Numbered from the stretch's first letter, positions 41,708 to 50,803 are shown. The stretch: 64,000 bases of DNA from Chitinophagaceae bacterium UBA4407 (GCA_002390845.1 DGQT01000001.1:124001-188000); one strand, 5' to 3'. Made by a program: numbers and translations. Notes: generated by a model not told the origin, from the sequence alone.

Positions 41708-42410
41708 TTTTTTTTGAGCCCGGCATTTGAAGCTTTGTGGATTGTTCCTTGCGTCGCACTCTTGTACGGTTTGATATTCTACTCAGCTTTCACCGAAGCG
41801 AAGAATGAAGCGAAAAAGCGAAGTGCCCAACAGCAAGCATAGCTCCATAGGAGTGATACGTAAATACCACAACATGAAAAACGTATCGCTCCTACGGAGC
41901 TATTTGTTTTGTTGTTATTATTTTTTCTACTAACGTGCCGCCTCGCTGAGGCTTGAGGAAATGAGTTTTAAAACCATCGATATTAATTTTGGTATACGTT
42001 GGCGGGTATGCCAATAGCAGCATAAAAAAGCTCTAACACTGTTGGTCGCTGAACAACAATAACCCGCTTCATTCACCACCCTGCCCCAGAGGGGCAACCT
42101 GTTTGTAGAAATCGTAAATATTGATTTTGATTTTTTACCCCAGCGGGGTAACCTGATAACATTGCGAATCATTGTGCAGAGAACAGGTTGCTCCGCCGGA
42201 GCAAGGATTGTATTTTTATTTTGCTATCTACAAACAGGTTACGCCACTGGCGTAAAGAGCATGCTGCCGTCAACCTGTGCTAAATAAAGTTCAGGACAGG
42301 ATACTCCGCTTCAATCTACGCTTTGGTAAAAGCCGCATTCGTAATCCAACAGTACAAGAGTGCGACGCAACGAAGACGCCATGAAATACCAATGTCGGAT
42401 TCAAAAAAAT
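41708..42410. repeat. Arm-repeat, long element, types A/A, with nested palindromes
   Basis: The left arm (41708-41772) has TTTTTTTGAGCCCGGCATTT, AAGCTTTGTGGATTG and CTTGCGTCGCACTCTTGTAC. The right arm (about 42350-42408) has CAGTACAAGAGTGCGACGCA, ACGAAGACGCCATGAAATA and TCGGATTCAAAAAAAT. The 570-base core holds other palindrome families: ATAGCTCCATAGGAGTGATA with its mirror at 41878-41905, and several AACCTGTTTGTAGA / CCCCAGCGGGG type stems (42070-42260). I see no gene in this 790-base space. Confidence 0.84.
41838..41905. repeat. Nested inverted repeat (TAGCTCC-GGAGCG type)
   Basis: ATAGCTCCATAGGAGTGATA (from 41838) is mirrored by GTATCGCTCCTACGGAGCTA (to about 41902), spanning a short AT-rich loop. 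Sequences of this type recur in Bacteroidota intergenic regions. Here one lies inside the arm-repeat core. Confidence 0.8.
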
Positions 42411-42426
42411 GTATTTTAAAAAACTC

Positions 42427-44298
42427 CTAAAATATAACCAGCTTTATTTTTTCTGTGGCTTCTGGGGATGTACAGACCAGCATATAAGTGCCCGCTGCTA
42501 TGCCTCTAACGGGTATAGTTGTAACAGCATCGGTCGCATTGCCTTTGCTGATAAAACTTCCGCCAATTGAAACCAATTGCCAGTTATAATTTGTTTGTGT
42601 GTTATTGTTAATGGTTATTTGTTTTGTGCCTGAATGATAGGCAGCAGTAATAGCACCTGTATTGCCGCGTTTTAATTTTATAACGGGTGAGTACGTAAAC
42701 GATCCATCCTTATCTACCATTTGCAACCTGTAATAACCTGAAGTATTCAACGCAGATTGTTGCGTGTAACTATATGTTGCAGTGGTTGCATTGCCGCCTT
42801 TTGCAATCACTTTTGTTGTGGCGTTAAATGCCGCGCCATTGGTACTTTGTTGTACAGAAAAGTATGCTGTATTTGTTTCGTTAGTGGTTGTCCAGGTAAG
42901 TACATCCTGATTATTTTTTACTTCGCCAGTAAATGAAATTAACTGCAAAGGCAATGTGCCCAATGTAAGTTTCAATGGCTCATAAGCGCCGCTGATAAGG
43001 TAGCAATAACCGGAAAAATACAGTTCGTTTTTATAAGTGGTAAGCAGTTGATCGCTGCCATAAATATTAACCGGGTATGCTGTATTCTGCACCTGTATTG
43101 CTTGGGTACTGGTTGCTGTGCCATCGCTTTCCCATGCAGCATTATCAAAGCTGTTGGTGAGGTACATTTTATTGTTCCATATAGCAGCGATGGAAGAATA
43201 AGGTGGAATAATTTTTATCACAGTTGTGCCAGCTTCTGTGCCGTTAGTTTTCCATAAGTCGGATGTAGGGTAACAGGTAAAATACAACAAACCATTATAT
43301 ACCACACCACGTGAAGGCAGGCTGCCATCGGATCCGGGTAAAATATCTTTTACCATTTGTGTACCTGCAGTGGTTCCATCGGTAACCCATAATTCACTGC
43401 CATGGGTACCGTCTGCGGCAGCGAAATAAATTTTATTATTGTACACTTCCATATTATAAGGCGAGCCATTACTCTGTACCCCGCCACCATCATTAGGGTT
43501 TATGTTTTTTACAATATGTGTGCCTGCGGAAGTGCCGTCAGTAACCCATAGTTCACTGCCATAAATAAAATCTGATCCGTTGAAATAAAGCTTGTTATTT
43601 AACACTGCATAGTTACCGGGAGAAGAGCCTGGACTAAAATCAGTTTTTAGTAAAATAGTTCCTGCGCTGGTTCCATCGGTTTTCCAGAAACCATAGCCGG
43701 TGCCTGTTCCATTATCGCTTGTAAAATAAATATCATTATTGAGTACGGCAAAACTGTCGACGCCATTTAGTAATATGGTAGATTTATTTTCTACCGGTAC
43801 TGTGCCCGCAGAAGTGCCATCAGAAACATACAGTTTTCTTTCACCGTTAATATCATTGGCCATAAAAAACAGTTTATTATTACAAACTGTAAATGCTTGC
43901 GGATAAGAACCTGTGTTGCCAGGATAAATATCTTTAAAGAGCTGCGTGCCTGCAACGGTGCCATCGCTGGTCCATAATTCCTGCCCGTTAATATTATCAT
44001 TGAAAGAAAAAAACAGTTTGCTTTTATACGCTTCAAGATTTGAAATACTGCTTAATGCACCCCCCGAAGGACCAAGTAATTGCGTAGTTGCGTTACTGCC
44101 ATCCGATACCCAGAGTTTATAATAATTGACAGGATCAGAAGCAGCAAAAAATAATTTATCGCCTGCTACTGTAAAATTAAACGGATAGGAATTGCCGCCC
44201 GGCGTAGTATTGATCTCTTTTAACTCTTCAATATTTTGAGCATGGGAAATACTGAAAATAACAAGCAGTACACTGCCCAGGAGTAAGTGTTTTTTCAT
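42427..44298 (-). CDS. ELWxxDGT-repeat secreted protein
   Basis: A 623-residue secreted protein with a signal peptide ending near SHAQ. About eight repeats with the pattern [E/K]LW-x2-DGT-x-AGT occupy residues 55-410 (KLWVSDGSNATT, ELWTSDGTVAGT, GFWKTDGTSAGT, ELWVTDGTSAGT and others), predicting a beta-propeller-like structure. The C-terminus (about 450-623) has a fibronectin-like part (LTWTTTNETNTAYFSVQQST, YYRLQMVDKDG) and a final beta domain ending AGTYMLVCTSPEATEKIKLV, as in type IX secretion sorting tails. Cell-surface display is likely. Ligand binding or an adhesive role is inferred only. Confidence 0.85.
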   Translation of the reverse strand: MKKHLLLGSVLLVIFSISHAQNIEELKEINTTPGGNSYPFNFTVAGDKLFFAASDPVNYYKLWVSDGSNATTQLLGPSGGALSSISNLEAYKSKLFFSFNDNINGQELWTSDGTVAGTQLFKDIYPGNTGSYPQAFTVCNNKLFFMANDINGERKLYVSDGTSAGTVPVENKSTILLNGVDSFAVLNNDIYFTSDNGTGTGYGFWKTDGTSAGTILLKTDFSPGSSPGNYAVLNNKLYFNGSDFIYGSELWVTDGTSAGTHIVKNINPNDGGGVQSNGSPYNMEVYNNKIYFAAADGTHGSELWVTDGTTAGTQMVKDILPGSDGSLPSRGVVYNGLLYFTCYPTSDLWKTNGTEAGTTVIKIIPPYSSIAAIWNNKMYLTNSFDNAAWESDGTATSTQAIQVQNTAYPVNIYGSDQLLTTYKNELYFSGYCYLISGAYEPLKLTLGTLPLQLISFTGEVKNNQDVLTWTTTNETNTAYFSVQQSTNGAAFNATTKVIAKGGNATTATYSYTQQSALNTSGYYRLQMVDKDGSFTYSPVIKLKRGNTGAITAAYHSGTKQITINNNTQTNYNWQLVSIGGSFISKGNATDAVTTIPVRGIAAGTYMLVCTSPEATEKIKLVIF

Positions 44299-44397
44299 AA
44301 TGGTTAATTTATTGGAGTAAAATAAGATAAGTTATTTAATACCGTAAAGTATGTTTATACATTTTTTAAAAAGCTGCTTTAATACAAGTATGAACTT

Positions 44398-44703
44398 AGC
44401 ATTAGAATTACTATAAAGCTTTACTTGTGTCACTCACTTGTACGCTTTGAACATTATTGAGCTTTCTGAATGCTATCTTTTACTGAAATGTATTACCTGC
44501 AATGATAAAATTTATTCAATGCTACTTTGTCGGTAAGTGTATTATAAAAGGCAACTTTTCCGTGCTTAATATTTTCTTTCCTTGAAATTTAATTGTGTAA
44601 GGGATTTTTACAAGATGATGTATTTGTTGCTGAATAAAGCTATGGTGTATAAGTGTGCGACGCAAGTAAAGCTTCATTAATGAATGGTGCCGGGCTCATA
44701 ATT
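44398..44703. repeat. Arm-repeat, full element, types B/A
   Basis: The left arm has GCATTAGAATTACTATAAAG, CTTTACTTGTGTCACTCACT and TGTACG. The right arm (about 44640-44702) has GTATAAGTGTGCGACGCAAG, TAAAGCTTCATTAATGAATG and GCCGGGCTCATAA. It fills the 450-base space between the ELWxxDGT and GH16 genes. No gene is seen in its AT-rich core. Confidence 0.85.
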
Positions 44704-44748
44704 TCTTAAAACTGATTGGAGAAGGTTTTATAAAGAAGGGCTAAGAGC

Positions 44749-45576
44749 TTAAATCGCTTTATATACCCTTACATAATCTACATACATTTTAGCGGGTAGT
44801 TTTGTTTCGTCGATTGTAAATCCGGGCCAGTTGCCGCCTACGGCGAGATTGAGTAAAATAAAGAATGGCTTTTGAAACTCTTCTGTGCCATTGATATTAT
44901 TGGTTGTATTGCCTGAATGATACAATACGCCATCAACATACCAGTTAATGCCCAATGCACTCCACTCAACAGAATAAATGTGGTAAGCAGCAGGCGTGGT
45001 GGTGGTGTTGCCGCCATAGTTGGCATAGCCATTATAATCCCAATGCATGGTGCCATAAATAATATTGTCGGTATTAATATGCTCCATGATGTCAATTTCG
45101 CCACATGCAGGCCAGCTCACTGTATTTATATTGGCGCCGAGCATCCAGAAAGCGGGCCATAAGCCCTGCCCCAGTGGCAGCTTAATTCGTGCTTCAATTT
45201 TGCCGTAGCTAAATTCCTTTTTGCCCTGGGTTTTCATTCTTGCAGAGGTGTAATTGTAACCCTGAATTGCTTTTTTCTTTGCCGTAATAATGAGTGCGCC
45301 GTTTTTTACGGTTGCATTGTTGGCGCTGTAATATTCGAGTTCATTATTGCCCCATCCGCCGCCGCCGGTTTCAAAAGTCCAATCGGCGGTATTTACAGCG
45401 GTTCCACTAAACTCATCTGACCATACAAGCTGGTAACCCGCCAGATTTGATTGAATGTTATTATCTGATGAGTCAGTAATATTTTGTGTTCCCTCTTTTT
45501 TGCAGGAGGCAAAAAGCACGAAAGACGTTAAGAAAAAAAAGATACTGCTCTTTAAAGAATGTATAAACTGTTTCAT
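44749..45576 (-). CDS. GH16 family beta-glucanase, lipoprotein
   Basis: A 275-residue GH16 enzyme, probably an endo-beta-1,3-glucanase (laminarinase) or related. It carries a lipoprotein signal with the lipobox LFASC (Cys25) and so sits on the cell envelope. The GH16 jellyroll spans residues about 45-275: VWSDEFSG, GWGNNELEYYS, GKIEARIKLPLGQGLWPAFW, and the catalytic EIDIME motif with Glu160 (nucleophile), Asp162 and Glu165 (acid/base), where the extra Met marks the beta-bulge form of laminarinases. The chain ends with VDYVRVYKA, typical for the family. It breaks beta-glucans, possibly algal or fungal. Confidence 0.93.
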   Translation of the reverse strand: MKQFIHSLKSSIFFFLTSFVLFASCKKEGTQNITDSSDNNIQSNLAGYQLVWSDEFSGTAVNTADWTFETGGGGWGNNELEYYSANNATVKNGALIITAKKKAIQGYNYTSARMKTQGKKEFSYGKIEARIKLPLGQGLWPAFWMLGANINTVSWPACGEIDIMEHINTDNIIYGTMHWDYNGYANYGGNTTTTPAAYHIYSVEWSALGINWYVDGVLYHSGNTTNNINGTEEFQKPFFILLNLAVGGNWPGFTIDETKLPAKMYVDYVRVYKAI

Positions 45577-45644
45577 ATTTCAAGCGTTTAGAATTCTAAA
45601 AAATATTTCCTCAATTTTATTTTTCCCGGGAAACAGTAACCAAA

Positions 45645-46025
45645 TTAATCATTTAATTCATCTAATTGAAAAGTATCGCCGTTACCATCGGCGAGGGAGT
45701 TTAATTCGTATAGAACCATGTCGGTATCGGCAACCACTTCGTGCCAGATCCACGCATCGATATACACAAACGAAGGTGAATAAACCTTTACGCTACCTTT
45801 TTCTGTGCCCTTTGCATTGACCCAGTTAATGGTGGCTTCGCCGTTCATGATAATAAGCGTTTCTGGATTTTTATAAGGTGACCTTCCTTTATGATAATGC
45901 CTGCCGCTGAGGCTGCCTGCTTTGCGGTGCGCAACGATAAACTGGCCGGTTCTGTCCATATCAAACACATGTGTTTCGCCACGGGCATCTTCGCCGATTT
46001 TATGTAATGGTTTTACCTGTATCAT
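45645..46025 (-). CDS. Cupin-fold protein
   Basis: A 126-residue single-cupin protein. The first cupin motif is recognisable around AGSLSGRHYHKGRSPYKNPE (His-x-His-like ligands). The second lies around YIDAWIWHEVVADTDMVLYE with a His. It resembles small WxcM/FdtA-like or polysaccharide-associated cupins, but the exact reaction is unknown. It is the last of a tight gene set (gaps of 6, 1 and 9 bases) with VOC, DUF4260 and DUF1835 genes, all co-oriented, so co-transcription is almost certain. Confidence 0.75.
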   Translation of the reverse strand: MIQVKPLHKIGEDARGETHVFDMDRTGQFIVAHRKAGSLSGRHYHKGRSPYKNPETLIIMNGEATINWVNAKGTEKGSVKVYSPSFVYIDAWIWHEVVADTDMVLYELNSLADGNGDTFQLDELND

Positions 46026-46031
46026 AGTATT

Positions 46032-46421
46032 TTAAATTTCGTATAACTCTAATGGCTGGTCGTTGGGATCGAGAAAGAAAACAAATTTTTTGCCTGTTAA
46101 TTCATCTATTCTTACTTGCTGCACATCTACATTTTTGCTTTGTAAATATACCGCGCTTGCTGTTACATCTTCTACTGCAAACGCAAGGTGGCGAAGGCCT
46201 TTTGATTCGGGGTAAGAACCACGTTCACGGTAATCGGGAAAGGAGAACAATTCGATTTGGTATTTGCCATTGATACTGAGATCAAGTTTGTAAGATTGCC
46301 TTTCTGCACGGTAGGTTTCTTCAATGATTTTGAAGCCCAGTATTTCTGTGTAGAAATGTTTGCTTACTTCATAATTATCGGTGAGTATGGCAACGTGGTG
46401 TATGGCTTGTATATTGAGCAT
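46032..46421 (-). CDS. VOC/glyoxalase-like protein
   Basis: A 129-residue vicinal-oxygen-chelate fold protein with two beta-alpha-beta-beta-beta modules. HHVAILTDNYEVSKHFYTEI supplies the first His ligand, IELFSFPDYRERGSYPESKG and HLAFAVEDV the middle ones, and a final Glu lies in DQPLELYEI. It resembles the SMU1112c/YaeR type of metal-dependent lyase-like proteins. The substrate is unknown. One base separates it from the upstream DUF4260 gene and six from the downstream cupin gene. Confidence 0.85.
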   Translation of the reverse strand: MLNIQAIHHVAILTDNYEVSKHFYTEILGFKIIEETYRAERQSYKLDLSINGKYQIELFSFPDYRERGSYPESKGLRHLAFAVEDVTASAVYLQSKNVDVQQVRIDELTGKKFVFFLDPNDQPLELYEI

Positions 46422-46422
46422 T

Positions 46423-46767
46423 TTATAACTTTCCTAAGTGTGTAAATTTAAAGCCTTCATAAGTTTTTAAACCATAGCCCATCATTCTGTCCATACTTGA
46501 ATGACCCAATAAAATAAGACCTGCCAACTGAATTATTTCATTTTGCTGGGATAAGCCAAACACATACACAGCAAGGGCTACAGCTTTGTGGTGAAATACG
46601 TTATAAGTTATTGCGCCAACCTTATTACCAAATGCATAACCAATCATACTGATATCGGGAGTAAGTATTAAAACAAGAAACCACCACCATGCAAAATTCA
46701 ATTGGCTGAATAGATAAATGCTCAACAGAAACATAGCGAGTTCTTCTAATTGAATGATTTTTTTCAC
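46423..46767 (-). CDS. DUF4260 membrane protein
   Basis: A 114-residue membrane protein with about three hydrophobic segments (MFLLSIYLFSQLNFAWWWF, AVALAVYVFGL, IIQLAGLILLGHSSM), matching DUF4260. It includes the conserved TPDISMIGYAFG and GHSSMDRMMGYGLK segments. The start is GTG at 46767. An ATG five bases upstream is out of frame and is followed at once by a stop, so GTG is required. The function of the family is unknown. It lies between DUF1835 and VOC genes in one operon. Confidence 0.82.
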   Translation of the reverse strand: MKKIIQLEELAMFLLSIYLFSQLNFAWWWFLVLILTPDISMIGYAFGNKVGAITYNVFHHKAVALAVYVFGLSQQNEIIQLAGLILLGHSSMDRMMGYGLKTYEGFKFTHLGKL

Positions 46768-46776
46768 AACATTAAA

Positions 46777-47625
46777 TTATAAAGTTAAGGGCTCGGCTGT
46801 TTCATTTGAAGCATCAGTTACGACTGCCAGTTTTAAAACAATTTCTTTCCAGCCTTTTGCCCAGTCGCCCTGAGCTTCGAGTGCTCCTGCATTTATCATT
46901 TCACGCATGCGCCACACTAAAAACACATCACCGGTTTTTACTTTTAATTTGGAGAAAAGAGTACTTAATATTTTCTGCAGCTTTTGTGGCTCCGCAGTTA
47001 TGGCTGCAAGCACATCCTTATCGTAATAAGTAACCTCTTTACTTGCCAATTTCTTTCCACCTTCCAGTATGCGCACCATGCCATTTTCGTTACAGAGTTT
47101 TTTCCATTCATCAGGATCCACTTCAAATTCGCTTAACGTTATAGGTCGTGATAACTTTTTCGCTTTTAGAAATTCTTTAGGCAGAATTTCATGCAAGGCC
47201 GTTGGATAAAAAATTCCACCTTTCTCATTGATGAAAGGCAGGTTGTTGAGGTACAAAACAAATATGCGTCCCTGGTAATCTTTTAACTGGCTCATGAGCC
47301 AGTAGTAGCCACATACATCGTGCTGATTCTGCCCCATCCATACCCATGCATGTTGCGTATCATCGGTATCTAGTGCCTCTTTTAATTTATGCAGCGTGAG
47401 TTTATCATCTACCATATCGAGTTGCTCGGTGTAGGGAGAAAATTCCAGCAACATTTTCCACCAGTCACGCCGGGCTTGCCAACCTTCCGGTGTTTGTAAA
47501 TTTTCTAAAGGACCAACTGCGTAATCATCTTTTATGTGGATAATATCTCCGGCTAATTTTTCATCCAGTTCAATAGCTTTTTGCAATACTGCAATATCTG
47601 CTTCCTGGAATACGATGTGGATCAT
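46777..47625 (-). CDS. DUF1835 domain protein
   Basis: A 282-residue soluble protein. The N-terminal 120 residues match DUF1835 (MIHIVFQEADIAVLQKAIEL, IHIKDDYAVGPL, VWMGQNQHDVCGYYW). The C-terminal part matches the DUF3658-like helical domain that often follows it. Function unknown. It starts 21 bases after the PIN-toxin gene and leads the DUF4260-VOC-cupin group. The spacing suggests transcription from the parE/toxin-antitoxin region. Confidence 0.85.
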   Translation of the reverse strand: MIHIVFQEADIAVLQKAIELDEKLAGDIIHIKDDYAVGPLENLQTPEGWQARRDWWKMLLEFSPYTEQLDMVDDKLTLHKLKEALDTDDTQHAWVWMGQNQHDVCGYYWLMSQLKDYQGRIFVLYLNNLPFINEKGGIFYPTALHEILPKEFLKAKKLSRPITLSEFEVDPDEWKKLCNENGMVRILEGGKKLASKEVTYYDKDVLAAITAEPQKLQKILSTLFSKLKVKTGDVFLVWRMREMINAGALEAQGDWAKGWKEIVLKLAVVTDASNETAEPLTL

Positions 47626-47646
47626 AAAATGTATTCTGGATTAGTG

Positions 47647-48096
47647 TTAATTATCATTAAGAAGTAATATTCCAAGTTCTTTACAGGGGATTATATAATC
47701 GCTATCATGCGATGCAAGTATTTTAATATCATGGATACTGCAAGTCGCCAGGATAATAGCATCGTTTGGCAACATGTTAAACATATGCATATACTCTATG
47801 GCAACGGTGGGGATTAAATTACTACTTGAAAGAAATGTAAAATCATTTAATATTAACGCAAGTGATATATTTTCCTCAATTATATTTGGAATACGTTTAG
47901 ACGACTTTAAGCTTAATGGTGCCGCTCCTCCATTTATACCTAAAAATTGATATAAATATTCACTTACAACAATATCATTAATGCAACATTCAAAATTGTT
48001 GTTTTTTATAATATCACTGTAAAAAGCAGCCTTAGTTCCTTTTAGTGCTTCGATTAAAACTGAACTGTCGATAAAAATCTTACTGGTTGTAGGCAT
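47647..48096 (-). CDS. PIN-domain toxin of a VapBC-like module
   Basis: A 149-residue PIN-domain protein, probably a VapC-type ribonuclease. Acidic active-site residues are placed as expected: Asp10 in KIFIDSSVLIEALKG, Glu in VVSEYLY, Asp in NDAIILATC and the final Asp pair in ASHDSDYI. It overlaps the end of the upstream 80-residue gene by 17 bases, as in many toxin-antitoxin pairs. RNA cleavage when freed from its partner is inferred. It is located between parE and DUF1835 in the same orientation. Confidence 0.82.
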   Translation of the reverse strand: MPTTSKIFIDSSVLIEALKGTKAAFYSDIIKNNNFECCINDIVVSEYLYQFLGINGGAAPLSLKSSKRIPNIIEENISLALILNDFTFLSSSNLIPTVAIEYMHMFNMLPNDAIILATCSIHDIKILASHDSDYIIPCKELGILLLNDN

Positions 48097-48322
48097 CGTA
48101 TTTATCGATTACAGTATTAGGATATTTAGCAGTACCAATAACGCTCAATAATCTTTTAATTTTATCATCATTTCTTTGGGTATTCTCAGGATTTAATGTT
48201 TCGAATCCAGCGTTTTCAGCAGATAACACAATTACTTCCACTTCTCTATTATTGAATGCGTCAGGTACTGCCAAACTTAGTATCCCATTTGCCGGTACCC
48301 CTCTTAATTTCAATGCTTCCAT
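48080..48322 (-). CDS. Antitoxin of the PIN-toxin pair
   Basis: An 80-residue protein directly before and overlapping the PIN-toxin gene. The N-terminus (MEALKLRGVPANGILSLAVP) has the beta pattern of a small DNA-binding or swapped-hairpin antitoxin, and NNREVEVIVLSAEN is typical of Bacteroidota antitoxins that precede PIN toxins. The C-terminus (KIKRLLSVIGTAKYPNT) probably wraps the toxin. Assignment rests mainly on position and size. It starts 30 bases after parE. Confidence 0.7.
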   Translation of the reverse strand: MEALKLRGVPANGILSLAVPDAFNNREVEVIVLSAENAGFETLNPENTQRNDDKIKRLLSVIGTAKYPNTVIDKYDAYNQ

Positions 48323-48352
48323 AACAAAATAATTTTTTCCAAATTTACAATT

Positions 48353-50242
48353 TTAAATGGTGTCCTCCACCAAATCCAGCTCCACCCGTAAATTTTCAAT
48401 AATAAACTCTTGCCTTTCCATTGTGTTCTTCCCCATAAAATATTCAAGCAGGTTTTGAATATGTTCGCCCTGTTCCAGTATTACAGGTTGCAGGCGAATA
48501 TCATCGCCAATAAATTTTCCAAACTCTTCGGGAGATATTTCACCCAAACCTTTAAACCTTGTAATCTCTGGCTTGCTGCCCAGCTTTTTTACAGCAGCCT
48601 GCTTTTGTGTTTCATCATAACAATAAATCGTTTCCTGTTTATTGCGTACGCGAAACAAGGGCGTTTCTAAAATAAATACATGCTGCTGTTTTACAAGATC
48701 GGGGAAGAACTGCAAAAAGAAAGTCATAAGCAGCAAACGTATGTGCAAACCATCCACATCGGCATCTGTTGCTATTACAATATTTTTATAGCGAAGGTCT
48801 TCCAGCCCATCTTCAATATTCAACGCATGCTGCAATAAATTGAACTCTTCGTTTTCATAAACAACTTTCTTAGTAAGCCCGAAACAATTCAGTGGCTTGC
48901 CACGTAAGCTAAACACAGCCTGCGTTTCAACGTTTCTACTTTTTGTTATGCTACCGCTGGCACTGTCGCCTTCGGTAATAAAAATGGTGGTTTTATTTTT
49001 TGTTACAATAAACTCCTCTTTGTTTTTAGAAGGCAGTTCATCGTTGTAATGCGACCTGCAATCCCGTAGTTTTTTGTTGTGCAGGTTTGCTTTTTTAGCA
49101 CGTTCATTCGCCAGTTTTCTAATGCCACTTAACTCTTTTCTTTCTTTCTCGCTTTGCTCAATTCTTTTTCGTAAAGCCTCTGCTGTTTGCTGGTTGCGAT
49201 GCAGAAAATTATCCAGTTCTTTTGCAAAAAAATCCGCAATAAAATTCTTCATGCTCTGCCCGCCTTCACTTACATATTGCGAACCAAGTTTTGTTTTTGT
49301 CTGGCTCTCAAACACGGGTTCCTGCACACGAACGGCAACGGCTGCAACTATGCTCTGGCGTATATCGGCGGCTTCATAATCTTTCTTATAAAAATCGCGG
49401 ATCGTTTTTACGAATGCTTCTCTAAATGCCTGCTGGTGGGTGCCGCCCTGCGTTGTGTATTGACCGTTTACAAACGAGAAAATATCTTCACCATAATCGT
49501 TGTTGTGCGTAATAGCTACTTCAATATCTTCTCCCTTTAAATGAATGATCGGGTAACGCAGTTCATCTTCATTGGTCTTACGTTTCAGCAGATCGAGCAA
49601 ACCGTTTTTACTTACATATCTTTTGTTATTAAACGTAATTACAAGCCCTGCATTCAGGTAACAATAATTCCATAAAAGATTATCTAAATATTCGTGTATA
49701 AAATGAAAATTCCTGAATACCGTATCATCGGGAATAAATGTTACCAGCGTTCCATTTGTTTCCTGTGTAGCTGCTTCTTTATATTCTTTTACTAAAATAC
49801 CTTTTTCAAATTCCGCTGCTTTTGTTCTGCCTTCTCTAAAGCTTTCTACTTTAAAATTATTGCTCAGTGCATTTACCGCTTTTGTACCAACGCCATTTAA
49901 ACCCACGCTCTTCTGAAACGCTTTGCTGTCGTACTTTGCACCGGTATTTATCTTACTCACCACATCTACCACTTTTCCCAACGGAATGCCGCGGCCATAG
50001 TCGCGAACCGTAACCGTTCTGGCTTCAATCGTTATATCAATGTGTTTGCCGTAGCCCATCATGTGTTCATCCACGCAGTTATCCAGCACCTCTTTTATCA
50101 TTACATAAATACCGTCATCCGGTGCCGATCCATCGCCGAGTTTGCCAATGTACATGCCAGGGCGCAGACGAATATGTTCCCGCCAGTCGAGGCTTTTTAT
50201 ACTGTCTTCATCGTATTTAAATAAATCTTTTTCTTCAGCCAT
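48353..50242 (-). CDS. parE: DNA topoisomerase IV subunit B
   Basis: A 629-residue type IIA topoisomerase ATPase subunit from the ATG at 50242 (the frame extends four codons further to a TTG). The GHKL ATPase motifs are present: EVLDNCVDEHMMGYG, VRDYGRGIPLGKV and GLNGVGTKAVNALS. The TOPRIM domain has FITEGDSASGSITK and IATDADVDGLHIRLL. With the subunit at 39128-41638 it forms topoisomerase IV, which decatenates daughter chromosomes. Seven genes in the same direction may follow on one transcript, beginning with a toxin-antitoxin pair. Confidence 0.94.
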   Translation of the reverse strand: MAEEKDLFKYDEDSIKSLDWREHIRLRPGMYIGKLGDGSAPDDGIYVMIKEVLDNCVDEHMMGYGKHIDITIEARTVTVRDYGRGIPLGKVVDVVSKINTGAKYDSKAFQKSVGLNGVGTKAVNALSNNFKVESFREGRTKAAEFEKGILVKEYKEAATQETNGTLVTFIPDDTVFRNFHFIHEYLDNLLWNYCYLNAGLVITFNNKRYVSKNGLLDLLKRKTNEDELRYPIIHLKGEDIEVAITHNNDYGEDIFSFVNGQYTTQGGTHQQAFREAFVKTIRDFYKKDYEAADIRQSIVAAVAVRVQEPVFESQTKTKLGSQYVSEGGQSMKNFIADFFAKELDNFLHRNQQTAEALRKRIEQSEKERKELSGIRKLANERAKKANLHNKKLRDCRSHYNDELPSKNKEEFIVTKNKTTIFITEGDSASGSITKSRNVETQAVFSLRGKPLNCFGLTKKVVYENEEFNLLQHALNIEDGLEDLRYKNIVIATDADVDGLHIRLLLMTFFLQFFPDLVKQQHVFILETPLFRVRNKQETIYCYDETQKQAAVKKLGSKPEITRFKGLGEISPEEFGKFIGDDIRLQPVILEQGEHIQNLLEYFMGKNTMERQEFIIENLRVELDLVEDTI

Positions 50243-50282
50243 AATTTTCTTCAATAATCAATTTCTAAAAAAATAAAATACA

Positions 50283-50537
50283 TTTTTTTTGGGCCCATCT
50301 TTATGCCATTGTGAACCGTTCCTTGCGTCGCACTCTTGTGCTGTAAATCTTGATGCAGCAAAGCGAAGACCGAAGCAAGTATGGCATATAACAAAATTGC
50401 TAACATGCTATTCACCCGGCTGACCGTGTTGAATTGCGCAATAATAAACCTGGCCGCATATTGACCAATAATGAATCTGAACGCACAAGTGTGCGACGCA
50501 AAGAACCCATCATAGTAGTAATGCAGCCTGGCTCCAC
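50283..50537. repeat. Arm-repeat, full element, types A/A
   Basis: The left arm has TTTTTTTTGGGCCCATCTTT, ATGCCATTGTGAACC and CCTTGCGTCGCACTCTTGTG. The right arm (about 50480-50536) has CGCACAAGTGTGCGACGCAA and an AGAACCCATCATAG and GCCTGGCTCCACA end. With the promoter candidate at 50704 it explains most of the 560-base divergent space between parE and the transglutaminase-like gene. Confidence 0.83.
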
Positions 50538-50683
50538 AATCTTACTTTGTAAATTAAAAGTCTATTGCACATGCTAAACTGTGTAAATTTTATACTGTAT
50601 AACTGCAAATTTAGCTGCACAAATTACCCTTTCAAGTTTACTTTTCTACAATTCGCAGCACATGTGGATAAAACTTTAGCACT

Positions 50684-50711
50684 TTGAATATTATGCACAT
50701 CGTTATTTTTG
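50684..50711 (+). promoter_or_regulatory. Possible promoter of the transglutaminase-like gene
   Basis: TTG (50684-50686), 17 bases, then TATTTTTG (50704-50711). The spacing is two bases shorter than usual, and the leader would be about 85 bases. Confidence 0.4.
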
Positions 50712-50803
50712 CGATAAACGGGAGAGTACACCAGCCAACCATTCCCGTTCTTTAACTTAAACAAAACACCGAAGTCCAATTACCTGATTTGTATTATCAG
50801 CCT

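Noticed and set aside
41930..42172. 80-codon frame in the parC upstream space
   Set aside because: It runs over palindromic repeats (AACCTGTTTGTAG and CAGCGGGG stems) and has no protein-like character.
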